Positions 24,580-34,690 of a stretch of 64,000 nucleotides of DNA are shown piece by piece (positions within the stretch are counted from its first letter, which is position 1; every line of letters begins with the position of its first letter). The notes beneath the pieces were generated by a model that did not search any database, was not told the origin of the DNA, and saw only the letters and a program-made list of their open reading frames with translations. Both the position numbers and the translations under genes were made by a program. Origin of the DNA: Kribbella sp. NBC_00382 (lineage in GTDB: Bacteria > Actinomycetota > Actinomycetes > Propionibacteriales > Kribbellaceae); the NCBI RefSeq assembly GCF_036067295.1, contig NZ_CP107954.1:4712001-4776000 (forward strand). Direction: 5' to 3'.

Positions 24580-26808
24580 GTGAGGCGATCCATCAGTGCG
24601 GCGGTCCTTGTCGCCGCGGCCGCCGGGAGCATGCTCGCAGCCGTCGGCCTGCCCGCGACCGCAGGCCTGCCGGCGACGGCGAGCCGGCCCGACCGCGGCG
24701 CCGCCGTCACCGGCACCTACTCCAGCGGGCCCGCGCAAGCGTGGCAGCCGCTGCCCACCAGCTACGTCCGCAGCGATGAGACCGGTACGACGGACGCCAC
24801 GGTCGTCATCGACCCGAGCACGCTGCGGCAGAAGTACTCCGGGATCGGATTCTCCCTGGACGAGACCAGCGTCTCCAACCTCTGGAAGCTGACGCCCGCC
24901 GAGCGCACCCGCGCGATCCGGCTGCTGGTGGACCCGAAGACCGGCGCCGGGCTGGACCGTTTCCGGTTGACCATCGGCAGCCCGGACCTGATCGAGCACC
25001 TGCCGTTCTGGTCGTACGACGAACTGCCCGCCGGCGTCGCCGAGGACTTCGCGCTGAAGCACTTCTCGATCAAGCGCGACGTCGACCTGCACATCGTCGA
25101 GACGGCCAAGCAGATCTTGCGGTACAACCCGCGCGCGACGTTCTTCGCCTCGGCGTGGAGCGCGCCGGCCTGGATGAAGACCAACAACCGGTTCACCGGC
25201 GAGGTCGCGCTCAAGCCCGGTACCACCTCGTACTACCAGGTCGGCAAGCTGCGCGACGACTGCATCGACGTCTTCGCCCGGTACTACGTCAAGTACATCC
25301 AGGCGTACGCGAAACAAGGGATCAAGGTCGACGCGCTGACCCTGCTCAACGAGCCGGGCATCGACGTGGTCTATCCCGCGATGGACATCAGCGTCGAGCA
25401 GCAGCAGAAGCTGGCGGTCGCGATCAAGCGTGAGGTGAAGCGCGCCGGGCTCGGCACCGACCTCTATGTCCACGACTTCAACTTCTGGGACTGGCGCGAC
25501 CCGAACAGCACCGAGACGAAGAACTACTACCGGATCCTGAACGACCCGAAGGCCGCCAAGGCCGCCGATGCGATCGCGTTCCACCCGTACTGGGGTGACC
25601 CGACCGTCATGCGGGACGCGTACGAGCAGACCGGCAAGCCGGTGCACATGACCGAGACGAGCGATCTCAACCCGGCCACGATCCTCGACTACTTCCGCCT
25701 CGACGCCTCGTCGTACGTGATGTGGGCGCAGACAACCGACCAGGACGGCGGCACCCTGCACTGGACGCCGTTGCGCGACAACAACGTCGACTGGGAAGAG
25801 GTCGGCCGCACCACCAAGTGGCCGAACCGGCTGGTCAAGGTCGATACCACCACGCAGACCTTCACAGTTCGCGACGAGCTCTACGCGATGGGCCAGTTCG
25901 CGAAGTACCTCGGCCCGGAGCACACCCGGGTCGAGTCCAGCGCGACCTCGAACGGGATCGCCAACGTGGTCTACAAGGACCGCTCAGACAACTTTGTAGC
26001 GATCGTTGGCAACAGCGATCCCACGCCGTCGACCGTACGCGTCGTGCTCGCCGGCAAGTCCTTCACGGCGACGGTCCCGGCCAACTCCTACGCGACGTAC
26101 CGGTGGAAGGGTGATGTCCCGTCCCAGCACCACAACCACGCTCCGGTACTACGCCCCGTCGCGGACGTCGTCGCGGATCAGTACGGCACGACTCAGGTGC
26201 AGCTGGCGGCGACCGACCGGGATCGCGACCGACTCGCCTACTACGCGGTCGATCTGCCCGCCGGGGTCACCGTTGACGGACGCAGCGGCCTGGTGACGTT
26301 GCACCCGACCACTGCCGGGGCGCAGGAGCTGAAGTTCCGCGTCACTGATGGCGCGGCGAGTGATGAGGTGACCGTGCATGTGACGGTGACGCCGCACGGT
26401 ACGCCGGTCGGCGAGAAGGTCGAGGCTGAGGCGTACGTGGCTCAGCACGGCTGGGTTGATGGCGGCGCCAACTTCATCGAGAACAACGCTGCCGCTAGTG
26501 GTGGGAAGAATGTGGGTTGGACGGCGGCGGGTAACTGGCTGCAGTACCGGGTGGATGTCGCTAGCGCCGGGACGTACGACGTGGAGTTCCGTGTTGCGAA
26601 CGGCACGGGCGCGACGGCTCCGGATGCGATCTCGCTGCGGGACGCGGCTGGTGCGGTACTGGCGAAGGTGTCTGTTCCGAGTACGGGTGGTTGGGGGACG
26701 TACCAGTCGATCCATGCCCAGGTGACGTTGCCGGCGGGCGATCAGCTAGTCACGCTGTTCTGTGAGACGGGCGGCTTCAACGTCGACTACCTACGCCTGA
26801 CTGTCTGA
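24580..26808 (+). CDS. Secreted GH30 glycoside hydrolase with cadherin-like and CBM6/35 domains
   Basis: 742 aa. Signal peptide (about 1-35), GH30 TIM barrel plus beta-sandwich (about 65-510), a cadherin/Ig-like domain (about 520-610) and a C-terminal CBM6-type module (about 615-742, starting EAEAYVAQHGWVDGG). Catalytic acid/base is Glu258 in LLNEPG and nucleophile Glu359 in HMTETSD. The barrel opens YSGIGFSLDETSVSNLWKL, typical of glucosylceramidase-like GH30. The family includes beta-1,6-glucanases, galactanases and glucosylceramidases; subfamily not assigned. GTG start, with GAGGAGA 4-10 bp upstream. Extracellular glycan degradation. Confidence 0.9.
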   Translation: MRRSISAAVLVAAAAGSMLAAVGLPATAGLPATASRPDRGAAVTGTYSSGPAQAWQPLPTSYVRSDETGTTDATVVIDPSTLRQKYSGIGFSLDETSVSNLWKLTPAERTRAIRLLVDPKTGAGLDRFRLTIGSPDLIEHLPFWSYDELPAGVAEDFALKHFSIKRDVDLHIVETAKQILRYNPRATFFASAWSAPAWMKTNNRFTGEVALKPGTTSYYQVGKLRDDCIDVFARYYVKYIQAYAKQGIKVDALTLLNEPGIDVVYPAMDISVEQQQKLAVAIKREVKRAGLGTDLYVHDFNFWDWRDPNSTETKNYYRILNDPKAAKAADAIAFHPYWGDPTVMRDAYEQTGKPVHMTETSDLNPATILDYFRLDASSYVMWAQTTDQDGGTLHWTPLRDNNVDWEEVGRTTKWPNRLVKVDTTTQTFTVRDELYAMGQFAKYLGPEHTRVESSATSNGIANVVYKDRSDNFVAIVGNSDPTPSTVRVVLAGKSFTATVPANSYATYRWKGDVPSQHHNHAPVLRPVADVVADQYGTTQVQLAATDRDRDRLAYYAVDLPAGVTVDGRSGLVTLHPTTAGAQELKFRVTDGAASDEVTVHVTVTPHGTPVGEKVEAEAYVAQHGWVDGGANFIENNAAASGGKNVGWTAAGNWLQYRVDVASAGTYDVEFRVANGTGATAPDAISLRDAAGAVLAKVSVPSTGGWGTYQSIHAQVTLPAGDQLVTLFCETGGFNVDYLRLTV

Positions 26809-27777
26809 CTGGGTCCACCACTCGACGAACCGTGACCATTTGGCCTCCGCGGTTTCGTCGAGTGGTGCCCAGGGGGTCAGGGTTGGTGGGGTGTCCTTGC
26901 GGTAGGTCCAGTGGGCGACTACGCGGCCGTTCTGGATGAGGCTGCCTGGCATTCGCTGGGGGGTGAATCTCGGGTCGCGCTTCGCTTGGTACAGGTCGCC
27001 GGTCGTCGATCGCCTGCAGTAGAAGAGGTTGTCGAACTCCGGGAGCACGTGGATCGGAGCTTGCTGGTGGGTCGTTGTTGCGGGCTCGAGCTGGTCGGCG
27101 AAGGTTTTGGCCTCGGACTTCTTGATGCCTGACCAGTAGGAGAAGTCGTCGACGGTGGCCGGGCCGAATGCCTTCGCAAAGGATTGCGCGAGGTCGCGCA
27201 GTCCAGTTGCGGCGTCGACCGGTTCGGGGATCGTTGGCGGGAGGCGGTACGTAGTACGGGCTGGTTGCCAGGCGTTGTCCGGGGCTGATTCGACGATCGG
27301 GAGGATCATCCGCAGGGCGAACCCGAGGTGGCGGGGTTCGGCGTCGGGGAAGTGTTTGGCGGCTTCGTCGCCCAGCTCGGCCCGGGATCGCGGGCGGCCG
27401 TCGGACATCAGGTCGAGGCCGAAGGCGTGCAGTTTGTCGTAGTCGACCGAGTCCCAGATTCCGCGACAGAAGCCGGCGACGATTCTTCGCAGGGTCGGCT
27501 CCAGGGCGGTCCGCCAGAGCCAGTACTGCCGCAGGGTGAGGAGGTGGACGGTGCCTCGCATGACGTTCGACTTCACCAGTTCGTACGACTGCATCCGGTC
27601 GGTCAGCTCGGCGAGATCGCTCTTCTCGCCACAGCGGGCCCAGATCGCCACCGGGATCGCGCGAGCGGTCTGCGCGTTGATACCGGCGACCCGCTCGACC
27701 AACGCGACAAGGTCCCCGCCGAACGGCTCACCGAGCGCTTGCCCTTGCCACGGGATCGTCTCGTCTTCGTCTGGCAT
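26791..27777 (-). CDS. Winged-helix DNA-binding domain protein (AlkZ/YcaQ-related)
   Basis: 328 aa of the winged-helix family related to the DNA glycosylase AlkZ. Landmarks: RVAGINAQTARAIPVAIWAR, ELVKSNVMRGTVHLLTLRQYW, FGPATVDDFSYWSGIKKSEA and HVLPEFDNLFYCR. The glycosylase family uses a QxQ or QxD catalytic motif; here the equivalent early stretch reads NAQTA, so activity is uncertain. Possibly acts on alkylated or crosslinked DNA. Convergent with GH30, overlapping it by 18 bp. Confidence 0.82.
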   Translation of the reverse strand: MPDEDETIPWQGQALGEPFGGDLVALVERVAGINAQTARAIPVAIWARCGEKSDLAELTDRMQSYELVKSNVMRGTVHLLTLRQYWLWRTALEPTLRRIVAGFCRGIWDSVDYDKLHAFGLDLMSDGRPRSRAELGDEAAKHFPDAEPRHLGFALRMILPIVESAPDNAWQPARTTYRLPPTIPEPVDAATGLRDLAQSFAKAFGPATVDDFSYWSGIKKSEAKTFADQLEPATTTHQQAPIHVLPEFDNLFYCRRSTTGDLYQAKRDPRFTPQRMPGSLIQNGRVVAHWTYRKDTPPTLTPWAPLDETAEAKWSRFVEWWTQSDSQA

Positions 27778-27936
27778 ACCTGGATACTACGAACGATGGA
27801 TGACAGCCCGCGCGATCTGAAGCTGTCGGCCAGGTTGTGGACGTGGTTGCCGAATGGTGATCTTTGGGGTCCAACCTGTGGGTGGGGGAGTGCGTCTCAT
27901 CAGCGTCGGGAAGTGCTCGATCGGAGGGGAGCTGTC

Positions 27937-28524
27937 ATGAGGGGTTGGAGAATCGGCGTGGCCGTCTTGGGGGTGGCCGGGATGATGCTCGGGGTCGGGG
28001 CGCCGGCTGGGGCGGCTACTCAGTCGGGTGTGGGCAGTAGCAAGGTTCAGGCGACGGTGTATGCGCAGCGGATGCTGGCGTGTACCTCGCCGGATTACTG
28101 CAATGGCGTGGTGACGGTTCCGCGGGCGTGGCGGCAGGTGAAGACAGCTAGGTGGCAGGACCGGTTCGTGGACCCGTCGGCACCTCGGATGATCCGTTTC
28201 GACCTCGATCAGCAGCACCGGATCACGCCGGCCGCAGCAATGAAGAAGCGGGAGGCAGCGCTTCGCGGTACGCCGGGGCTGAAGGTCCTCGGACGTGCGA
28301 CGAGCACGTTGACGACCGCCCGAGGCGGCAAGGTCAGGATGGCGACGCTCGTCTACACCTACCGCTCCGGATCCACCACGCGCTGGGTGGCGAACCGCTT
28401 CGTCAGCCTGTACGACATCCCGGACCAGGCCGTCGAACTCACCGTCGCCGGCCGCCTCGCTGACAAAGCCGTCCTCACCACCACCCTGGCCCAGGCAACC
28501 AGAACCTTCACCTTGGTCGGCTGA
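27937..28524 (+). CDS. Small secreted protein of unknown function
   Basis: 195 aa. Clear signal peptide (MRGWRIGVAVLGVAGMMLGVGAPAGAA), then a compact domain with two close Cys (RMLACTSPDYCNGV) and alternating beta strands (GKVRMATLVYTYRSGSTTRWVANRFVSLYD). No family recognised. Start at the ATG at 27937, which has CGGAGGGGA upstream; the in-frame extension overlaps the divergent gene. Terminates 10 bp from the convergent GH95 gene. Confidence 0.7.
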   Translation: MRGWRIGVAVLGVAGMMLGVGAPAGAATQSGVGSSKVQATVYAQRMLACTSPDYCNGVVTVPRAWRQVKTARWQDRFVDPSAPRMIRFDLDQQHRITPAAAMKKREAALRGTPGLKVLGRATSTLTTARGGKVRMATLVYTYRSGSTTRWVANRFVSLYDIPDQAVELTVAGRLADKAVLTTTLAQATRTFTLVG

Positions 28525-28534
28525 CCGAGGCGGG

Positions 28535-31384
28535 TCAGCTGCGGATTAGCTGCCATTGCTGGCTGGCGTCACCTGTGTCTGCGAGCTGGACCAGGTTGGC
28601 GCCGTCGGCGGTGGAGGCGTCTTGGACGGAAAGCAGCAGACCGCTGCGTACGTTGACGATCTTCGAGTAGCCGCCACCGGCGTCCTCGATGCGCCACATC
28701 TGGCTGTCTCCTCCTGTGTCCGGCCATTGCGTGACGGCCGCGCCCGGTGTGGTGACCCCGCCGCCGATCTCGGCCAGCAGGCCGGAGCTCACGCTGGTGA
28801 GGTGGTACCGATGGTCACCGAGGTCGGTGAGCACCCACTGCTGGTTCGCCGCACCGCTCTTGCTCCATTGGATCAGCACGGTGCCGGGGACAGTGGAGGC
28901 TCCCGGTACGTCGATCGCCTTGCCGCTGCCGCGGTTGACGATGAGAAGCGGCGACTCGTCCGGCTCATCGTCGTACGTCCGCGGCGGCGGCTTGAGCGTC
29001 ACCGGTTTGCCCGGTGTGACCCGGACACGCTGATTCCATGAGCCATAGCGGACGGTGGTCTCGCGGCCGCCGACGCTGTGGATCGTCGCCTTGGTGACCT
29101 GCCGGTCCGACCAGGTGAGATCGATCGTGAAGCCTCCGCGTACGCCGATGCCGGTCGCCGAACCGTTGCCCCAGGCATCTGGTGCGGCAGGGAGCAGTTC
29201 GACCAGCCCTGGCCGCGAATAGACCAGCATCTCGAGCATCGCGGTCGGCGTCCCGAGGTTCGCGTCGATCTGGAACGTCGACCGGTTGCCGAAGCTGTAC
29301 ATGTCGAACAGGTTGATACCGGAGCCGTTGCTGTGAGCAACGGACGGCTTCAGGACCGTCAGGACCGAGCGGTAGGCCCTGGTCGCGTTCTTCAGCCGGG
29401 CCCAGCAGAGTCCGCGCCAGGCCATCGCCCACCCGAAGCTCGCCATCCCGCGGGCGGTCAGCAGCTTGGTCGCACCCTCGATCAGCGGCGCCGGCGAGGT
29501 GTCGGCCGCGATCCGGTCGCCGGGGTACAGACCGATCAGCGGGGACAGGTGGCGATGCGTGGTCTCGCCGAGGTTCTCGTCCGTCATCCACTCTTCGAGC
29601 CAGCCTGTCGTCGGGCTGACCTGTGGCAGATAGAGCCGCTCCTGGAGTCCCTTGACCGTGGCGGCGTAGCCGCGATCACGGCCGAGGTCCGCGCACGCGG
29701 TCCTCAGGTTGGCGAAGAGCTGCCAGACCAGCTCCTGCGCATAGGTGATCCCCTTGGCATCGGTCGGGCCGTGCTCGGCGGACCAGTCCGCGTCGTCGAT
29801 CAGGACCTGGCGGGCACCACCGGTTGCCGGATCGGTCACCGTGGTGGTGAGCAGCCGAGCCCGCCAGAACTCGCAGGCGCCCTTCAGCAGCGGATAGATC
29901 CGTTCCAGGAAGTCGCGATCCCCGGTGAACTCGTAGTGCTCGAACAGGGTGTTGCACAGCCAGGCACTGCCGGTCGGGTTCCACCACCAGCCACCGCCGC
30001 CGTGGACGTTGGTGCTGATCGCGACGGTCCAGCCGGCCACTCGTCCGCTGCTGTTGCGGAACCCGTTGCGTGAGTCCTGGAACAGATCCGTCGTCGTCCG
30101 GCTCCACGAAGGGAACTGGCCCAGGCAGTAGCTGGTCAAAGCCTCGTAGCACGCACCCAGACCGGCGCGATCGGTCAGCCAGTAGTTCATCTGGAGGTTG
30201 ATGTCGGTGTGGTAGTCCGCCATCCAGTCCGGGTCGTTGCGGTCCAGCCACAGCCCCTGCAGGTTGATCGGGACGCTCGAGCGGGAACCGGTGATCGTGA
30301 GGTACCGGCCGAACTGCAGGTAGCCGGCCTCGAGTTCGGGATCCGGTACTGCGCCGTACGTCGCGCGAAGAGCGAGGCGTGCCGGAGTGTCGAGCCCCCG
30401 CTGGGCCGGCGTCGACGTGCCCAGTGACACCGTCATCGACTCGTAGAGCCGGCGGTAGTCCGCGACGTGCGCAGCCAGCAGCGACGCCCCTTGGCGGTGG
30501 ATCGCGCGGCGCGCCTTGGCCCGCGCGATGTCGAGCGGGTTGCTCTGTGGATCCCGGTAGCCGCGGGTCGGGTCGGGGAGATAGTTGGTGCCGCCCGAGA
30601 TGACGATCAGTACCTCGTCGCAGTTCTCGAACACGACGTCGATGCCCTGCGTACGAACGGATCCGCCCACCGAAGCCGCGGAGACCAGACCGGCGTACTT
30701 GAGCCCGTTGCCGAGTGCGCCGCTGAAGCCGGCTTCGGTGCCGCTCGCGCTCGTCGGCTCGCCATGGGTCCCCGCCAGCGCGATGCGTCCTGAGTAGGTG
30801 CCACCGCCTGACTGGGTGAGGTGTACGACAACGACATCGTCGGGGTGGCTGCAGTAGACCCGGCGACGGTACTCGACGCCAGCTAGCTCATAGCGGACGC
30901 CGGTCAAGCCGTTGCTGAGGTCGAGCTCGCGCTCGTACCCCTGCACGGACGACAGGTTGTGCCCGGTGACGCTGACGGTTGCCTTCGCGAGCATGGACAG
31001 TGATCCGAAACGGGTCGTGTCGTACGGGAACTGCCCGTCGCCGTCGAGGACGTCGTTGAGCCCGCCGGTCCACAGTGTCGAATCGGTGAGGTACAGGGTG
31101 TCGTTCGCCGGGTCTCCCGTGACCAGGGCGCCGATGCGGCCGTTGCCGATCGGCAGGCCCTCCTCGATGATCCGATCCTCCTTGCCGGGCAGCGAGTACC
31201 ACAGTCTGGTCGCCTCGGACGGAGGGACCAGCTCGGGTCCGGCCGGCGTGCTGTCTGCCGCAGCGGTCTCGGCGAAGACAGGCAGGCCGGCCAGCGCCAG
31301 TACGGCGGTGAGCCCGCCGCCGTACCGGATGACGTCGCGGCGAGATGGCTGGACGGAGTCGCCGGGCGAGAGGCGATCGGTCAT
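28535..31384 (-). CDS. GH95 alpha-L-fucosidase (or related) with C-terminal ricin-type lectin domain
   Basis: 949 aa. Twin-arginine signal (SRRDVIRYGGGLTAVLALAG), N-terminal beta domain (about 50-290, LPIGNGRIGALVTGDP), an alpha/alpha barrel (about 320-690) and a C-terminal beta domain, then a ricin-B module (about 815-949) with three QW-type repeats (NQQWVLTD, SQMWRIED, SQQWQLIR). GH95 residues seen are DINLQMNYW (the two catalytic-water Asn) and FQIDANLG (the Asp). The usual Glu-bearing loop reads DADWSAEHGP. Known members cleave terminal alpha-1,2-L-fucose or L-galactose. Start ATG at 31384 has AAGGAG upstream. Divergent from the GH27 gene. Confidence 0.88.
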   Translation of the reverse strand: MTDRLSPGDSVQPSRRDVIRYGGGLTAVLALAGLPVFAETAAADSTPAGPELVPPSEATRLWYSLPGKEDRIIEEGLPIGNGRIGALVTGDPANDTLYLTDSTLWTGGLNDVLDGDGQFPYDTTRFGSLSMLAKATVSVTGHNLSSVQGYERELDLSNGLTGVRYELAGVEYRRRVYCSHPDDVVVVHLTQSGGGTYSGRIALAGTHGEPTSASGTEAGFSGALGNGLKYAGLVSAASVGGSVRTQGIDVVFENCDEVLIVISGGTNYLPDPTRGYRDPQSNPLDIARAKARRAIHRQGASLLAAHVADYRRLYESMTVSLGTSTPAQRGLDTPARLALRATYGAVPDPELEAGYLQFGRYLTITGSRSSVPINLQGLWLDRNDPDWMADYHTDINLQMNYWLTDRAGLGACYEALTSYCLGQFPSWSRTTTDLFQDSRNGFRNSSGRVAGWTVAISTNVHGGGGWWWNPTGSAWLCNTLFEHYEFTGDRDFLERIYPLLKGACEFWRARLLTTTVTDPATGGARQVLIDDADWSAEHGPTDAKGITYAQELVWQLFANLRTACADLGRDRGYAATVKGLQERLYLPQVSPTTGWLEEWMTDENLGETTHRHLSPLIGLYPGDRIAADTSPAPLIEGATKLLTARGMASFGWAMAWRGLCWARLKNATRAYRSVLTVLKPSVAHSNGSGINLFDMYSFGNRSTFQIDANLGTPTAMLEMLVYSRPGLVELLPAAPDAWGNGSATGIGVRGGFTIDLTWSDRQVTKATIHSVGGRETTVRYGSWNQRVRVTPGKPVTLKPPPRTYDDEPDESPLLIVNRGSGKAIDVPGASTVPGTVLIQWSKSGAANQQWVLTDLGDHRYHLTSVSSGLLAEIGGGVTTPGAAVTQWPDTGGDSQMWRIEDAGGGYSKIVNVRSGLLLSVQDASTADGANLVQLADTGDASQQWQLIRS

Positions 31385-31443
31385 GGCACTCCTTGAGGGC
31401 GGGGGGAGTCCGACTTGCAGCACCTCAATGAATAAAACAGTTC

Positions 31444-31476
31444 GTTACAGCTGTCAATGAGCAAGTTGTTGCAGCT
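31444..31476. promoter_or_regulatory. Direct repeats in the GH95/GH27 divergent promoter
   Basis: GTTACAGCT (31444-31452) and GTTGCAGCT (31468-31476) are 24 bp apart in the only AT-rich part of the intergenic region. They could be a shared regulator site or promoter elements; weak evidence. Confidence 0.3.
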
Positions 31477-31624
31477 TTGCTATCGCGGTCATCGGGAAAT
31501 CACCTACTGCCGCGGCCTTGACCGGGCCCGTGCAGGTGGGTGAAGATCCGGGCACCTCGCACAAATTCAAGCGCATTCCAACAGTTTTCGACTCCTGCCT
31601 TCCCGCCCCGATGGATGGAGCATC

Positions 31625-33589
31625 ATGCGACGCGTCCTCAGTACGTCCCTAGGTCTTGCCCTGCTAGTGACCGGCCTCGTTCCCGCGACCGGAGCGGCGG
31701 CCGCCGACCCACCGCTGGGAAATCTGGCTCCGACCCCGCCGATGGGCTGGAACTCCTGGAACACCTTCGGCTGCGGCATCAACGAGCAGCTGATCCGGGG
31801 GATGGCCGACACGATCGTGTCGTCCGGGCTGGCGAAGGCCGGCTACCAGTACGTCAACGTCGATGACTGCTGGGGTGAGAAGGACCGCGATCCGGCGACT
31901 GGCCGTTACGTCGCGAGTCACCAACGGTTCCCGAGTGGGATCAAGGCGCTGGCCGACTACGTGCACGGCAAGGGCCTCAAGCTCGGTATCTACACCAGTG
32001 CGGGTACCGAGACCTGTGCGCGCACGATGCCGGGAAGTCTCGGTCACGAGGAGCTGGACGCGAAGACCTTCGCCGAGTGGGGCGTCGACCTGCTCAAGTA
32101 CGACAACTGCAACGACCAAGGTGTGCCGGCGAAGGATCGGTACCAGGCGATGGGTGACGCCCTGAAGAAGGCGGGCCGCCCGATCCTCTACAGCATCTGC
32201 GAGTGGGGCGCCAACCAGCCATGGCTGTGGGGTTCGAGCGTCGGCGGCCACATGTGGCGCACCACTGGTGACATCAGCGCCTCGTGGGGGAGTGTGACGT
32301 CGATCCTCGACCAACAGGTCGGGCTCGAGGCGTACTCCGGCCCGAACGCCTGGAACGATCCGGACATGCTCGAGGTCGGCAACCCCGGCCTGAGCTACGC
32401 CGAGAGCCGTGCGCACATGAGCCTGTGGGCCTTGCTCAACGCGCCGCTCATCGCCGGAAACGACCTGCGCTCCATGTCCGCGCCGGTCCGAGGGCTGCTG
32501 ACCGATCCTGACGTGCTGGCCGTCAACCAGGACTGGGGTGGGCGCCAGGGCGCCAAGCGACGCGACGACGGCGACCGGGAGGTCTGGACCAAGCCGATGT
32601 CGGATGGTTCGGTCGCGGTGGTGCTGCTGAATCGCGGGTCGTCCCAGCAGACGATCGCCACCACCGCAGCCGAGCTGGGGTTGCCGAAGGCAAAGGCATA
32701 CACGGTGCGCAACCTCTGGACGAACGCGGTGGCGGCGTCCGGGGGCACGATCCGCGCACAGGTCGGGTCGCACGATGTCGCCATGTTCCGGGTCGGGACC
32801 GGCGCGGGTGCGTTGCCGCCGCTGGTCACCGTCGAGGTCGCGCCTGCGAAGCCGTACACGGAAGGCAGCGACCCGACGAAGGTCGCCGTACGGATCTACA
32901 ACGACGGTACGTCGTCAATCTCCCGCGCCAGGCTGGGGCTCGGAGTCCCTGCGGACTGGTCGACTGTCCCGTCTGGTCCGACCCAGGTCGCCACGGTACG
33001 GGCCGGTCAGAGCGGTACTGCGACCTGGTCTTTGACCGCCGACCGCCCCGATCCCGGCCCGGTGGACCTGCGGGCGACTGCGAGCTGGCTGTGGCACAAC
33101 ACGGTCTACGACGGGACCAGCAGCGGACAGTTCTCCGTCGTGACGAGGCCGCCTGCCGGGCAGTCCCAGCTGTCGGATCTCACCTGGTTGTCCGCGCAGA
33201 ACGGTTGGGGTCCGGTGGAGCGCGACACGAGCAACGGAGAGTCCGCCGCCGGAGACGGTAAACCGATAACCATCGCGGGGACGGTCTACCCGAAGGGCCT
33301 GGGCGCGCACGCTCCCGGCGTGATCGGGTACTACCTCGGCAAACACTGCAGCTCCCTGACCGTGACGGTGGGGATCGACGACGAGGTCGCCGACAGGGGC
33401 AACGCAAGATTCGAGGTCGTCGGCGACGGCGCCACGCTCGCCTCGGCCGACGCGACCGGTGCCGGTACCGCCGTACCGCTCAGCGCGAACGTCGCCGGTG
33501 TCGACCTGCTCGAGTTGCGCACCGCCGACATCGACGGACCAGACTCCGACCATGCCGACTGGGCCGCGCCGGTCCTCACCTGCAGCTGA
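31625..33589 (+). CDS. Secreted GH27 alpha-galactosidase with C-terminal NPCBM domain
   Basis: 654 aa. Signal peptide (about 1-27), GH27 barrel (about 35-310) opening APTPPMGWNSWNTFGCGI, C-terminal beta domain, an alpha-galactosidase NEW3-type domain (about 395-505) and an NPCBM module (about 515-654, LSDLTWLSAQNGWGPVERD). Nucleophile is Asp160 in LLKYDNC and the acid/base lies in WNDPDML. Releases terminal alpha-galactose (or beta-L-arabinopyranose in some members) outside the cell. With GH95, GH30 and GH114 it forms a plant/fungal glycan toolkit. Confidence 0.92.
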   Translation: MRRVLSTSLGLALLVTGLVPATGAAAADPPLGNLAPTPPMGWNSWNTFGCGINEQLIRGMADTIVSSGLAKAGYQYVNVDDCWGEKDRDPATGRYVASHQRFPSGIKALADYVHGKGLKLGIYTSAGTETCARTMPGSLGHEELDAKTFAEWGVDLLKYDNCNDQGVPAKDRYQAMGDALKKAGRPILYSICEWGANQPWLWGSSVGGHMWRTTGDISASWGSVTSILDQQVGLEAYSGPNAWNDPDMLEVGNPGLSYAESRAHMSLWALLNAPLIAGNDLRSMSAPVRGLLTDPDVLAVNQDWGGRQGAKRRDDGDREVWTKPMSDGSVAVVLLNRGSSQQTIATTAAELGLPKAKAYTVRNLWTNAVAASGGTIRAQVGSHDVAMFRVGTGAGALPPLVTVEVAPAKPYTEGSDPTKVAVRIYNDGTSSISRARLGLGVPADWSTVPSGPTQVATVRAGQSGTATWSLTADRPDPGPVDLRATASWLWHNTVYDGTSSGQFSVVTRPPAGQSQLSDLTWLSAQNGWGPVERDTSNGESAAGDGKPITIAGTVYPKGLGAHAPGVIGYYLGKHCSSLTVTVGIDDEVADRGNARFEVVGDGATLASADATGAGTAVPLSANVAGVDLLELRTADIDGPDSDHADWAAPVLTCS

Positions 33590-33693
33590 TCGTGGCTCGG
33601 TAGCATGCCTCATGGTCAGCCTCATCCAGCTCGAGGTTCTGGTGGCGGCCATCGACGGAACGAAGCTCAGCACGCTCTGAGGTCCAAGCAGAA

Positions 33694-33739
33694 CACGAAG
33701 GCCCGAGAACAGATTGCGACGTCTGCCCGGGCCTTCGTG
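33694..33739. terminator. Hairpin terminator after the GH27 gene
   Basis: CACGAAGGCCCG pairs perfectly with CGGGCCTTCGTG across a 22-base loop, followed by TTTCC on the plus strand. It lies about 105 bp after the GH27 stop. The rest of 33590-33825 shows no gene apart from a 22-codon frame I do not trust. Confidence 0.7.
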
Positions 33740-33825
33740 TTTCCTCGACTTTACCCCTCAGGCACGAAATCGCAGCATCGCCCCCACGGCCGACCGACCA
33801 GACGCAAGGGTGATGGCTGGTGGTT

Positions 33826-34653
33826 TCAGTAGTCGGTCGAGGTGGTGACAGCGGCCCACTGGGTGGCCTCGTCGGCCCGCGACGTGGAGGCCTTCGCGGC
33901 GAGGTCCAGGGCGTCCTTGCCGAGCAGTAGGCGCAGGGGTGGCTCATTCGCCGCGACGATGCCGACGATTGCGCGGGCGGCCTTTGCCGGGTCGCCGGGC
34001 TGGGTACCGTCGGTCTCGGCGCGGTACCGGTTGATCTGGCCGACGGTCGACTCGTAGTCCTCGCCGACCGGGTGAAGAGTCATCGAGGAGCCGCCCCAGT
34101 CGGTCCGGAAGGCGCCGGGCTCGATCATCGTCACCTTCACGCCGAACGGCTTCACCTCGTTGTGCAGAACCTCGGAGAAGCCTTCGACCGCGAACTTCGC
34201 CGTCTGGTAGGCGCCCATCCCGGGTGTCCCGCCGGCCCGGCCACCGATCGAGGAGAACTGGAGGAAGTGTCCGCCGCGTTGTTCGCGGAACAACGGAAGG
34301 GCTGCCCTGGTGACGTTGACGACGCCGTACAGGTTGGTCTCGATCTGGGCGCGGAAGTCGTCCTCGGCCATCTCCTCGATCGGCGCGCTGTTGGCGTAAC
34401 CAGCGTTGTTCGCCACCACGTCCAGACCACCGAACACATCCACTGCGGCCTGTACTGCGGACCGCGCGGCGGCCGGGTCGGTGACGTCGAGGGCGAAGGT
34501 GTGGATCGCCTCGCCGTACTCCTTGACCAGGTCGTCGAGCTGGTCGACGCGGCGGGCGGTGGCCAGGACACGGTCCCCGTTGTCGAGTACTGCCTTGGTC
34601 AGCGCGCGGCCGAGGCCCCGCGAACTACCGGTGATCAGCCAGACCTTGCTCAT
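33826..34653 (-). CDS. Short-chain dehydrogenase/reductase
   Basis: 275 aa classical SDR. NAD(P) motif GSSRGLGRA near the N-terminus, NNAGYAN, Ser in FSSIGG and the intact YxxxK catalytic pair in GAYQTAKFAVEG. The Arg in the first strand region (ATARRVDQ) suggests NADP(H) preference. Substrate unknown; an adjacent divergent TetR gene probably controls it. Confidence 0.9.
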   Translation of the reverse strand: MSKVWLITGSSRGLGRALTKAVLDNGDRVLATARRVDQLDDLVKEYGEAIHTFALDVTDPAAARSAVQAAVDVFGGLDVVANNAGYANSAPIEEMAEDDFRAQIETNLYGVVNVTRAALPLFREQRGGHFLQFSSIGGRAGGTPGMGAYQTAKFAVEGFSEVLHNEVKPFGVKVTMIEPGAFRTDWGGSSMTLHPVGEDYESTVGQINRYRAETDGTQPGDPAKAARAIVGIVAANEPPLRLLLGKDALDLAAKASTSRADEATQWAAVTTSTDY

Positions 34654-34690
34654 GATGATGGACTGCCTCCTTCAGTTGATCTGTCACATC

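Noticed and set aside
33612..33680. 22-codon frame MVSLIQLEVLVAAIDGTKLS...
   Set aside because: No ribosome-binding site and no known family; lies between the GH27 stop and its terminator.
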